A stretch of DNA of 64,000 nt. It comes from a virus. Positions 10,998 through 16,794 of the stretch are shown one piece after another (the stretch's first letter is position 1; every line of letters starts with the position of its first letter). Location: positions 51,247 to 115,246 of the IMG/VR virus record IMGVR_UViG_3300048694_001252, one strand, 5' to 3'. Under the pieces are notes generated by a model. That model ran no database searches. It worked only from the letters and a program-made list of their open reading frames with translations, and was not told the DNA's origin. A program made the translations under genes and the position numbers.

Positions 10998-11585
10998 CTA
11001 AAGGTCCTTTGGATTATTTAGTCGTCGTTGTAGGTCTTCTAGATCCAGATGAAACAGGTTAGCCAATCCATCAAATTGAGCAATATGCGCCGTGGTTGAT
11101 CCACGCACTCGGACAAAACGTATCCGCGGGAAATCGCCGGCGATACGCAGAATCTGCCGTGTCCAATTACCGGTATAAGTGGGTTGACTGCTGCTTTTTT
11201 TGTAGAATTCGGTATCCGCATACACATTGTTGAACAGATCGCCCGGCATTGGCCCCATATCAAATCCCACGAGATATATGGGATCATGATGGGCCAGTGC
11301 AGCCAAACTCACGGCCAATGGACCTGAACTAAATCCAAAATACTGCTGGGGTACAGACTTGGCACCTAGACCCGGAATAGGTTTACGAGTATAGAACTCG
11401 TATTGAGCCGAATAGCCACTCTCTTGTATGGCCGTGCTTATGGGTCTATCTGTAGACACCAATACTGTGGGTATAAATTCACGATAGAGAGCATTACAAC
11501 CATAGACGGGACCATGTCTTTTTACCTGATCCAGATCCAGCCCCATGCGACTGCGCCCGTTACCCAACACAAAAGCCACACTCAT
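10998..11585 (-). CDS. Conserved phage protein of uncertain family (195 aa), DUF115/Rossmann-like
   Basis: The N-terminus VAFVLGNGRSRMGLDLDQV followed by GPVYGCNALYREF has the look of a nucleotide-binding Rossmann start, with a later segment PIYLVGFDMGP. Similar GNG...GCNALYR proteins occur in aquatic T4-like phages. A relation to the DUF115 (MptE-like or sugar-transfer) group is possible but I cannot confirm it, so no reaction is assigned. The Shine-Dalgarno GGGAGG lies within the 3' arm of the terminator hairpin just upstream (11591-11617), with TTTTT between it and the ATG. The stop TAG (11000-10998) abuts the start of the collagen-like fibre in the same frame, so amber readthrough would fuse the two into one 1,231-residue protein. 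Confidence 0.72.
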   Translation of the reverse strand: MSVAFVLGNGRSRMGLDLDQVKRHGPVYGCNALYREFIPTVLVSTDRPISTAIQESGYSAQYEFYTRKPIPGLGAKSVPQQYFGFSSGPLAVSLAALAHHDPIYLVGFDMGPMPGDLFNNVYADTEFYKKSSSQPTYTGNWTRQILRIAGDFPRIRFVRVRGSTTAHIAQFDGLANLFHLDLEDLQRRLNNPKDL

Positions 11586-11623
11586 AAAAAATCCTCCCAG
11601 TAGTTATCTGGGAGGATCCTTTT
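11586..11623 (-). terminator. Intrinsic terminator overlapping the ribosome-binding site of the next gene
   Basis: On the minus strand, ATCCTCCCAG (11617-11608) pairs perfectly with CTGGGAGGAT (11600-11591) around a 7-nt loop, followed by TTTTT (11590-11586) and at once by ATG 11585-11583. It follows the stop of the 275-aa gene and has the form of a Rho-independent terminator. The 3' arm also contains GGGAGG at Shine-Dalgarno distance from the next start, so the hairpin would mask that ribosome-binding site. Confidence 0.8.
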
Positions 11624-11636
11624 GGTTTGACAAATG

Positions 11637-12464
11637 TTACGAAGTAAGGTTGTTGATCTGGGCCAATTGCAGACTACCATTCTGTGCGGAAGCACCATTG
11701 ATAACTTCTGCACCAGACCATGTGACCGTACCTTCATCAGTGAAGAAGTTGGTGGGATAAAAGTTTTCGCTACTTTGTACATTGGTACCATAGTTGCTGT
11801 CAGCGTAGTTGCCATAGGTCATGCCATTCCAGTCACGTACCCATTTATTGGTGATATAAGAAGCGTAAACAGCCGAACTATCACCCACAGAGTATGCCAC
11901 GCTCATATATCCTGCGCTGGGAGAACCAGTGTTGGCCAGAACACAGATACCCACATTCCACACGGTACCGTTGTCAACAACAGCCGAACTACCACTGATA
12001 GTGGCTGTGAAAATATCACCCTGTGCTGCATTGGGGCTAGCACCAAACTGAGACCAATCTGTACCGCTGGCACTGTTGATCATATAGGTATTACCGGCCA
12101 CGATGTCCTCATCTTGTATGTCCGAGGCTTTGGCCACCAAGAATTTGTGTGCACCCTTTTGGCGCAAGATGCGGCCCGATCCCGAACCAGTGCTAGAACC
12201 GCTGTTTAGTACGATATTGACCGTGCAGTTGATGTAGGGATTGGCAGCTGATCCCTGACCTTCTTGGAATCCACCCACCACGCCCAGATAATCCGAGGCG
12301 CTGAGTGTGCCAGCTGAGTTGTAAACCGGATCTGTCAGTGACCCAAAGTTGGGATAACCCACATCCACATTGACCGCGGCTGCGGGTTGATTTATGGTAC
12401 CATCGGCGTTGATCGTGATGCCCTGTGCAGGACCACGTTTGGAGATTTTGAGAGCTCGACCCAT
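11637..12464 (-). CDS. Probable virion structural protein (275 aa)
   Basis: The start MGRALKISKRGPAQGITINA with a short basic head then a Gly/Ser/Asn-rich beta-type body resembles conserved structural proteins of marine T4-like phages whose exact position in the particle is not known to me. No catalytic motif, signal peptide or membrane segment is visible. A segment near the middle (GRILRQKGAHKFLVAKASDI) is basic and differs from the rest. The gene has its own late-type promoter and a roughly 85-nt structured leader with AAGGA before the ATG, and ends in TAA followed by a strong terminator, so it is probably expressed as a single-gene late unit. A head-decoration or fibre role would fit, but this is inference. 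Confidence 0.65.
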   Translation of the reverse strand: MGRALKISKRGPAQGITINADGTINQPAAAVNVDVGYPNFGSLTDPVYNSAGTLSASDYLGVVGGFQEGQGSAANPYINCTVNIVLNSGSSTGSGSGRILRQKGAHKFLVAKASDIQDEDIVAGNTYMINSASGTDWSQFGASPNAAQGDIFTATISGSSAVVDNGTVWNVGICVLANTGSPSAGYMSVAYSVGDSSAVYASYITNKWVRDWNGMTYGNYADSNYGTNVQSSENFYPTNFFTDEGTVTWSGAEVINGASAQNGSLQLAQINNLTS

Positions 12465-12473
12465 TTTGTTTGT

Positions 12474-12558
12474 TCCTTGTGTAAAGTTGCGGGTTCTATC
12501 CCGCTACGCTGTTTGGGGAAACAGCATAAGCCGCATGATTACGGACCAAGTATTTATG
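12474..12558 (-). promoter_or_regulatory. Late-type octamer and two-hairpin leader of the 275-aa gene
   Basis: The minus strand shows CATAAATA at 12558-12551, then two perfect hairpins in the leader: GCTGTTT/AAACAGC with a CCCC loop (12125-type spacing; bases 12508-12525) and GCGGG/CCCGC with a 6-nt loop (12489-12504). AAGGA (12478-12474) follows before the ATG at 12464. The long structured leader is unlike the very short leaders of other late genes here. Confidence 0.55.
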
Positions 12559-12598
12559 CAAAAACCAAATTATACCAGAGTACCGTAGTAAATACCCC

Positions 12599-13747
12599 GT
12601 GAATACTGCACAGCTAATTGAAACCGGCAATCAACATCGTGCTGATCGCCAATATGATGCGGCTCTGGCCTGCTATGCCCAGGCCTTTGCCCAGGATCGC
12701 GGCTCATCTGCGGCCTTCAACAATTATGGCAATGTACTGCGTGAGATCGGGGAACCTGCTGGGGCATTGCCGTTCTTGGAACGTGCCATCCAGCTCAATC
12801 CCCAGGATCCCATGGCACAGTTCAATCGATCCGTGTGCTTGCTGCTCTTGGGCGACTATGAGCGCGGCTGGCCCGCATACGAGACCCGTTGGAACTACGA
12901 ACATCTCGCGGGCACCTTGCCCCAGCTTGATCGACCGCGCTGGACCGGACAAGATCTCCGGGATCGCTCTATACTGGTCATAGGCGAACAGGGACATGGT
13001 GACTGCATACAATTCAGTCGCTTCCTATGGAACCTACATGCCTTGGGCGCCCGCGTACATTTGCAGACCACCGATGGTTTGATACCGTTGTTCCAGAACA
13101 GCACCGTCATAGCATCGGTCTCGGCATACAGTAGTGCCATGCCCGAGGTTGATTACTGGATACCCATCATGAGCATCCCGGCCGTGCTGGGCCTGACCCT
13201 GCAGAATCTACCGCGATCCATCAACTATATCACAGCACCCGACAATTTGTGCCAGCAATGGCGCCAACTGTTGGGCAACAAAACGCGATTGAGAGTAGGC
13301 TTGTCCTGGAGTGGCCGCCGGGACGCCTGGCTCAACACCCACAAAGGTATGCCATTTGCTCAGGCTCTCACGCTGATACGATCAAACCCGCAATGCGAAT
13401 GGATCAATCTCCAGATTGATGCCACCCCAGAAGAAACAGCGGCCTTGGCCGAGCTGGGTGTGCGCATGTTTCCCGGTACCATCACTGGATTCCATGATAC
13501 TGCGGCCCTGCTGATGAACTTAGATGTGGTGCTGAGCGTGGATACTGCCATAGCGCATCTAGCTGGGGCGCTGGGTCGTCCCACCTGGGTCATGTTGCAG
13601 CGATTTGCCGTGGACTGGCGCTGGCTTCTAGCGCGATCAGATTCGCCCTGGTATCCCACAGCACGCCTGTTCCGTCAGGAGAATTTTGATGACTGGTCCA
13701 CGGTCATACGCGAAGTCAGTCAATATATCTCATGGTTCAAGGTATGA
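12599..13747 (+). CDS. TPR repeat protein with GT9-like glycosyltransferase domain (382 aa)
   Basis: Residues 1 to about 110 contain tetratricopeptide repeats (for example FNNYGNVLREIGEPAGALPF and the ERAIQLNPQDP helix). Residues about 115-380 resemble GT9/heptosyltransferase-like domains found behind TPRs in bacteria: SILVIGEQGHGDCIQFSRF, a central VGLSWSGRRDAW and a C-terminal DVVLSVDTAIAHLAGALGRP, which matches the nucleotide-sugar-binding end of the fold. The start is GTG without a clear Shine-Dalgarno sequence; no in-frame ATG lies between it and the upstream stop at 12536. The stop overlaps the next ATG (ATGA). The setting between fibre genes suggests glycan transfer to virion proteins or to host surface glycans; the substrate is unknown. 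A bacterial origin is plausible. Confidence 0.85.
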   Translation: MNTAQLIETGNQHRADRQYDAALACYAQAFAQDRGSSAAFNNYGNVLREIGEPAGALPFLERAIQLNPQDPMAQFNRSVCLLLLGDYERGWPAYETRWNYEHLAGTLPQLDRPRWTGQDLRDRSILVIGEQGHGDCIQFSRFLWNLHALGARVHLQTTDGLIPLFQNSTVIASVSAYSSAMPEVDYWIPIMSIPAVLGLTLQNLPRSINYITAPDNLCQQWRQLLGNKTRLRVGLSWSGRRDAWLNTHKGMPFAQALTLIRSNPQCEWINLQIDATPEETAALAELGVRMFPGTITGFHDTAALLMNLDVVLSVDTAIAHLAGALGRPTWVMLQRFAVDWRWLLARSDSPWYPTARLFRQENFDDWSTVIREVSQYISWFKV

Positions 13748-13914
13748 GTCGACAACCAACCAAACTGATCGCAGCCGGAGACATAGTGCGCAGACCCACA
13801 GACCGTGCGCAGGGCGTGGTATTGTCACGCCGGGGCATATGGACCGTGGAGGTCAAATGGCCCAGTGGTGCCAAGGAAATCGTGAAAATCTCGGAGCTGA
13901 TCAGGGTGGCCTAG
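13744..13914 (+). CDS. Small conserved-type protein, SH3/KOW-like barrel (56 aa)
   Basis: The start at 13744 is chosen because ATGA overlaps the glycosyltransferase stop (13745-13747); an in-frame ATG at 13732 would add only MVQG. The sequence has GDIVRRPTDRAQGVVLSRRG and a VEVKWPSGAKE strand, ending in an ISELIRVA strand. Short proteins of this GD-(I/L)-V...V-x-W pattern occur in many aquatic phages and look like small beta barrels; function unknown. The stop is TAG, and its last codons lie in a 17-bp sequence that recurs at 14607-14623. Readthrough of the TAG would add 21 codons, ending inside the tRNA gene. Confidence 0.7.
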   Translation: MSRQPTKLIAAGDIVRRPTDRAQGVVLSRRGIWTVEVKWPSGAKEIVKISELIRVA

Positions 13915-13915
13915 A
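13899..13915 (+). repeat. 17-bp direct repeat, left copy
   Basis: GATCAGGGTGGCCTAGA differs from the copy at 14607-14623 by one base (16/17). It contains the last codons and TAG stop of the 56-aa gene. The two copies bracket the tRNA plus amber gene, as an insertion-site duplication would. Confidence 0.75.
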
Positions 13916-13928
13916 TTGTCCAATTTGT

Positions 13929-13958
13929 TTGTAAACCACCTGCAGAATCGTGCATAAT
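13929..13958 (+). promoter_or_regulatory. Candidate sigma70 promoter for the tRNA and amber gene
   Basis: TTGTAA (13929-13934) and CATAAT (13953-13958) are separated by 18 bp, matching 4/6 and 5/6 of the sigma70 consensus. The predicted start would fall at the tRNA 5' end (13967). The spacing is good but the -35 box is only fair. Confidence 0.45.
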
Positions 13959-13966
13959 TACCATAT

Positions 13967-14040
13967 GCGCCCGAAGCTGATCGGATAGCCGGAGCCTCTA
14001 AAACTCCTGGTAGCGGGTTCGACTCCCGCCTGGCGCACCA
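13967..14040 (+). tRNA. Suppressor-type tRNA, anticodon CUA (reads UAG)
   Basis: The 74-nt sequence folds as a cloverleaf with encoded CCA. The acceptor stem is GCGCCCG/CTGGCGC with one C-T mismatch; the D arm is GCTG-ATCGGA-TAGC with G18G19; the anticodon stem is GGAGC/ACTCC with a C-A closing mismatch. The seven-base loop CTCTAAA has U33 and A37 flanking CTA, the variable region is TGGTA, and the T arm is GCGGG-TTCGACT-CCCGC. The discriminator is A. Position 8 is A instead of the near-universal U. The GCGCCCG acceptor recalls bacterial and phage tRNA-Arg genes, so it may derive from one, but the charging amino acid cannot be told from sequence. It is the only tRNA I find, and it sits 18 bp before a gene with an amber codon at position 3. 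Confidence 0.88.
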
Positions 14041-14058
14041 CTAACCAAGGAGACTTTC

Positions 14059-14601
14059 ATGTCCTAGATTGAATATGCATGCCGAGATTGTGTTTTTCAT
14101 TTCAACAAAAAACATCTAGAAGACCCCACCGTGCCCATGTGGGTAATCAAAACACATGGTGAAACGTTCTATGTGAATCATGTCACATGCGAACTTGCCT
14201 GGTCAACCAAAGAAACCCCCGACAACACGCATACCAAAGGATCTCTCAAGATCCGTGAATGCCTGCTGACCATTGACGATGCCAATGAGGCCCGACTCAC
14301 TGAACTCACAGTCTGGGATCGGGTTCGTCTGCGCAATCAGCGACTGGGTATAACTCGAATCATATTTGCATACGGTAGTGATATCCATCGTGCGCTCAAG
14401 GCCAAGGAGTTCCGGCACAGCTCTTTCAAGAACGTGAGCGGAGGATGCGGTACCAGTTTTGTGGTCTGTGATCTCCTAGATCCAGCAGAGGCCACGTTTG
14501 CTGCTCTCAAATATCAGTTCAGAGTAATGAAACCCAATGAAGATTATTATCGAGCCTATGATCAACCCGGATCTCACATAGAGGAATCGGGAGAATACTG
14601 A
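14059..14601 (+). CDS. Amber-interrupted gene: in-frame TAG at codon 3 (180 residues if read through)
   Basis: AAGGAG stands six bases before ATG 14059, the strongest Shine-Dalgarno placement in this island. The reading is ATG-TCC-TAG (amber at 14065-14067), then open to TGA 14599-14601. The early part includes YACRDCVFHFNKKHLEDP, with a CxxC pair at residues 8 and 11, and runs without a break into VPMWVIKTHGETFYVNHVT. The later part has ELAWSTKETPDNTHTKGS and CLLTIDDANEARL. Proteins of the WVIKT-GE-FYV type are, as I recall, a family of unknown function in T4-like phages. Without suppression only Met-Ser is made, unless weak starts at GTG 14131 or ATG 14137 are used, which lack a good Shine-Dalgarno. 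The CUA tRNA directly upstream would allow full translation. A TGG-to-TAG or CAG-to-TAG change would explain codon 3. A sequencing error is the main alternative. Confidence 0.75.
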
Positions 14602-14606
14602 GGACA

Positions 14607-14623
14607 GATCGGGGTGGCCTAGA
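14607..14623 (+). repeat. 17-bp direct repeat, right copy
   Basis: GATCGGGGTGGCCTAGA is 16/17 identical to 13899-13915. On the minus strand it contains the TAG stop of the LamG gene ending at 14619. Without the intervening 708 bp, the 56-aa gene and the LamG gene would converge on one shared CTAG. Confidence 0.75.
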
Positions 14624-15314
14624 CTCCATATTGCCCACGTGAGGCATTGAAGTTTTGCAAGACTTCCCAGTCAGACAAGGATCTATTGTAGCAGAAAAAC
14701 TGGCCTATACTGCCACTCAAGAGATTGCCATGATCGTAACTGGCTATGTCGGTGCTACCGTCGCCGGGATGCGGGTTGAGATTGTAGCTTGAACTGGCGT
14801 CAAATACACCGTTCACATAGGTTTTCATACTTACATAGGCTTCAAATGTCACGGCTATGTAATACCACTGACCTAGATCAAACGTGGCCACGGTGGGAAA
14901 TGCATTGTAGTTGGCCCAGTCCTGGTGTCCGCTATAGAAACGGTTGCCACCTGATCCAAAAGTGAAGTGACCACCTGCGAAACTACTCACTATGTTGTTG
15001 TTATAGCTGTAGCTGTTAAGACGCAACCACATGCTCTTGGTATACTGATTGTTGGGTAACACATTGGCAGTGAATCCCACACCGTACTGATTGGCGCCAT
15101 TGAACGTGAAGTAGGAGGGTGTGCCTGAGGTCCACGTGGGCGAATTCTGCAAGCTAATATTGGCTCCAAAACCCGAAAGATCATACCAGGTGGTTCCAGA
15201 TCCCGGATAGCTGGCAGGGTTATTGGCATCCAACCACATGGTCAGTCCTGTGGTGACATATCCAGGTTCATCCTGCAAGATTGTGCCTTGAATTTTGCCG
15301 CCTGAGATAATCAT
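14619..15314 (-). CDS. LamG/concanavalin-type lectin-domain protein (231 aa)
   Basis: After a short head (MIISGGKIQGTILQDEPGYV) comes LTMWLDANNPASYPGSGTTW followed by YDLSGFGANISL, the classic opening of LamG_3/concanavalin A-like domains in phage and marine bacterial adhesins. Further typical pieces are SYFTFNGANQYG, SMWLRLNSYS, WYYIAVTFEAYVSMKTYVNG and a final GSIGQFFCYNRSLSDWEVLQNFNASRG. The domain fills the whole protein, so it is a single lectin unit that would bind glycans as part of, or attached to, the tail fibres. It overlaps the upstream LamG gene by 4 bp (ATGA at 15314-15311). The stop is TAG, inside the right 17-bp direct repeat. Confidence 0.88.
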   Translation of the reverse strand: MIISGGKIQGTILQDEPGYVTTGLTMWLDANNPASYPGSGTTWYDLSGFGANISLQNSPTWTSGTPSYFTFNGANQYGVGFTANVLPNNQYTKSMWLRLNSYSYNNNIVSSFAGGHFTFGSGGNRFYSGHQDWANYNAFPTVATFDLGQWYYIAVTFEAYVSMKTYVNGVFDASSSYNLNPHPGDGSTDIASYDHGNLLSGSIGQFFCYNRSLSDWEVLQNFNASRGQYGV

Positions 15315-16030
15315 ATTCCAAACCTTGATCTATTGGCATTGAAGTTCTGTGACACACCGCTGGTACCAATATCTGCGTTATAGATTCTTACAATGCTGAG
15401 TTTGCCGCCCCAGTATTGATAATTGTCCCAACGACTCATCAATCTGATGCCATTTCCACCACGCACTGAGTTGAAGCCGGGCCATGCACGACTGTTAACC
15501 AAGACGCCATTTACATACAGTCGCACGGTGGTGCCGTCCCAAGTGCCTGTGACCTGATACCAATTGCCTGTGATTAGTGTGACCTGCCCAGAATAAGTTG
15601 ATGCCCAACCACCATTGAATGAACCAGACTGGAGGTAGGGAAAACTGTCTTCGGTGTTGCCCAAAGTAAAGTTGAGGGGATTGCCAAAATACATTTCTGT
15701 CACAATACAAGGAGATCCCGAGCCCATGTTGGTAGTGTCATGATACAACCAGGCTTCCACAGTCCAGTTTGAAAATGTTGATGCAAATGATGGTCCCTGA
15801 GCATACTGACTCAAAGCCGGATCAAACAATATACTACCGCCATTGCCAGCATCGTAGGCAGGGCTGTTGGCCAAAGTATATACCAATCCGCTTTCAGTAT
15901 CAGTCCATGTTGAGCCTGAGCCTGGATAACTGGCAGGATTACCGGCGTCAAGATTCAAGATCAAATTGGCCTGCACCACTCCGGGTGTTTGATATCTACC
16001 GCCGCGATAGGTTCCACTTCTTATGATCAT
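15311..16030 (-). CDS. LamG/concanavalin-type lectin-domain protein (239 aa)
   Basis: The start ATG 16030 gives MIIRSGTYRGGRYQTPG, matching the head of the neighbouring LamG gene; an in-frame TTG two codons further up overlaps the previous stop and is less likely. The lectin fold is marked by LILNLDAGNPASYPGSGSTW, SILFDPALSQYAQGP, NWTVEAWLYHDT, GNWYQVTGTWDGTTVRLYVN and the ending GGKLSIVRIYNADIGTSGVS. It shares the same design as 14619-15314 but is clearly diverged, consistent with an old tandem duplication. It lies in a tightly packed row of three LamG genes behind the 1,842-aa fibre, with which it may assemble (inference). Confidence 0.87.
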   Translation of the reverse strand: MIIRSGTYRGGRYQTPGVVQANLILNLDAGNPASYPGSGSTWTDTESGLVYTLANSPAYDAGNGGSILFDPALSQYAQGPSFASTFSNWTVEAWLYHDTTNMGSGSPCIVTEMYFGNPLNFTLGNTEDSFPYLQSGSFNGGWASTYSGQVTLITGNWYQVTGTWDGTTVRLYVNGVLVNSRAWPGFNSVRGGNGIRLMSRWDNYQYWGGKLSIVRIYNADIGTSGVSQNFNANRSRFGI

Positions 16031-16032
16031 AA

Positions 16033-16794
16033 TCAAATTCCGTAGGTAGTTTTCACAGCATTGTAGTTTGCGGTGACTTGAGCTTGACTCAAAGCAATGT
16101 TGTAAGCTCTCATTTGATAATAGGTGCCAATAGCAACATCAGTTGGCGTGCCTGAGGTACCAGCATTAGGATGGCGAGAACCAAAGTTCAATCCTGTGGC
16201 GGCAGGGCTTTGTGCAGAATTATATCCAGTGGAGACTGAGTTTTGTAGCGTTCCGTTGATGTATAACTTGAGGCTAGGTGTAGCATCTACTGTGATAATA
16301 AATTGTCTAATAGCTCCTGAGTTGGCAGTGACATTATAAAGGTTGTATTTGCTGGTCACTCCACCTATAGAGATTTGAGTTGAGCTTGCCCAATACGCCA
16401 TCCAACCAAGGCTCGCCAGGTAACTTTCATTGCCAAACAGTGTAGACCAAAAACTCGTTGCAGTAATATTTGCAATAACTTCAACGGTGAACGGGACTGC
16501 CAAATTATATGATGTATTGGCTACCATGGCCATGTTTGTGGCTTGACTTGGTCCCAATATCAACCCTCCATTGTTGCTGGAGGTATAAGTAGCGGTTCCG
16601 GTGCCTGTTTTGTATATCGTACCATTGCGACCATTGCCCGACTCATCTAGCCAATAGTTGAAGCTGGCAGTTGGTGCATTGAGATAGTTGATCTGTAGGC
16701 CTGATGTAGTGCCGGTCCAAGTATTATTGCTGGGGTACACAGGTGATGAAGCTGATCCCACGTTGTTCATCATATTCATCATGATGCCAGTCAT
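16033..16794 (-). CDS. LamG-type lectin-domain protein (253 aa)
   Basis: The ATG at 16794-16792 overlaps the TAA of the 1,842-aa fibre (TAATG), a translational-coupling arrangement; a TTG further upstream is rejected for this reason. After a Met/Asn-rich head (MTGIMMNMMNNVGSA) follow NYWLDESGNGRNGTIYKTGT, VPFTVEVIANITATSFWSTL, IRQFIITVDATPSLKLYING and YYQMRAYNIALSQAQVTANY, all landmarks of LamG-like domains. It is the most divergent of the three tandem lectin proteins. Glycan binding at the fibre tip is inferred from the domain and the position. Confidence 0.85.
   Translation of the reverse strand: MTGIMMNMMNNVGSASSPVYPSNNTWTGTTSGLQINYLNAPTASFNYWLDESGNGRNGTIYKTGTGTATYTSSNNGGLILGPSQATNMAMVANTSYNLAVPFTVEVIANITATSFWSTLFGNESYLASLGWMAYWASSTQISIGGVTSKYNLYNVTANSGAIRQFIITVDATPSLKLYINGTLQNSVSTGYNSAQSPAATGLNFGSRHPNAGTSGTPTDVAIGTYYQMRAYNIALSQAQVTANYNAVKTTYGI

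Noticed and set aside
12489-12504. T-arm-like GCGGG-TTCTAT-CCCGC suggesting a second tRNA
   Set aside because: No acceptor, D arm or anticodon arm fits around it on either strand; it is better read as a leader hairpin of the 275-aa gene.
13967-14601. Whole-genome recoding of TAG (code 15 style)
   Set aside because: TAG ends at least seven genes at sensible positions, and the largest genes (up to 3,773 codons) contain no internal TAG, so UAG is a normal stop here.
14131-14601. Treating the amber gene as simply starting at GTG 14131 or ATG 14137
   Set aside because: Not excluded, but these starts lack a good ribosome-binding site, while AAGGAG stands exactly before the ATG at 14059 and the 24 codons between read through with a CxxC motif.
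16030-16036. TTG starts at 16036 and 16824 for two LamG genes
   Set aside because: ATG 16030 and ATG 16794 give heads like the sister gene and the typical stop-start overlaps.
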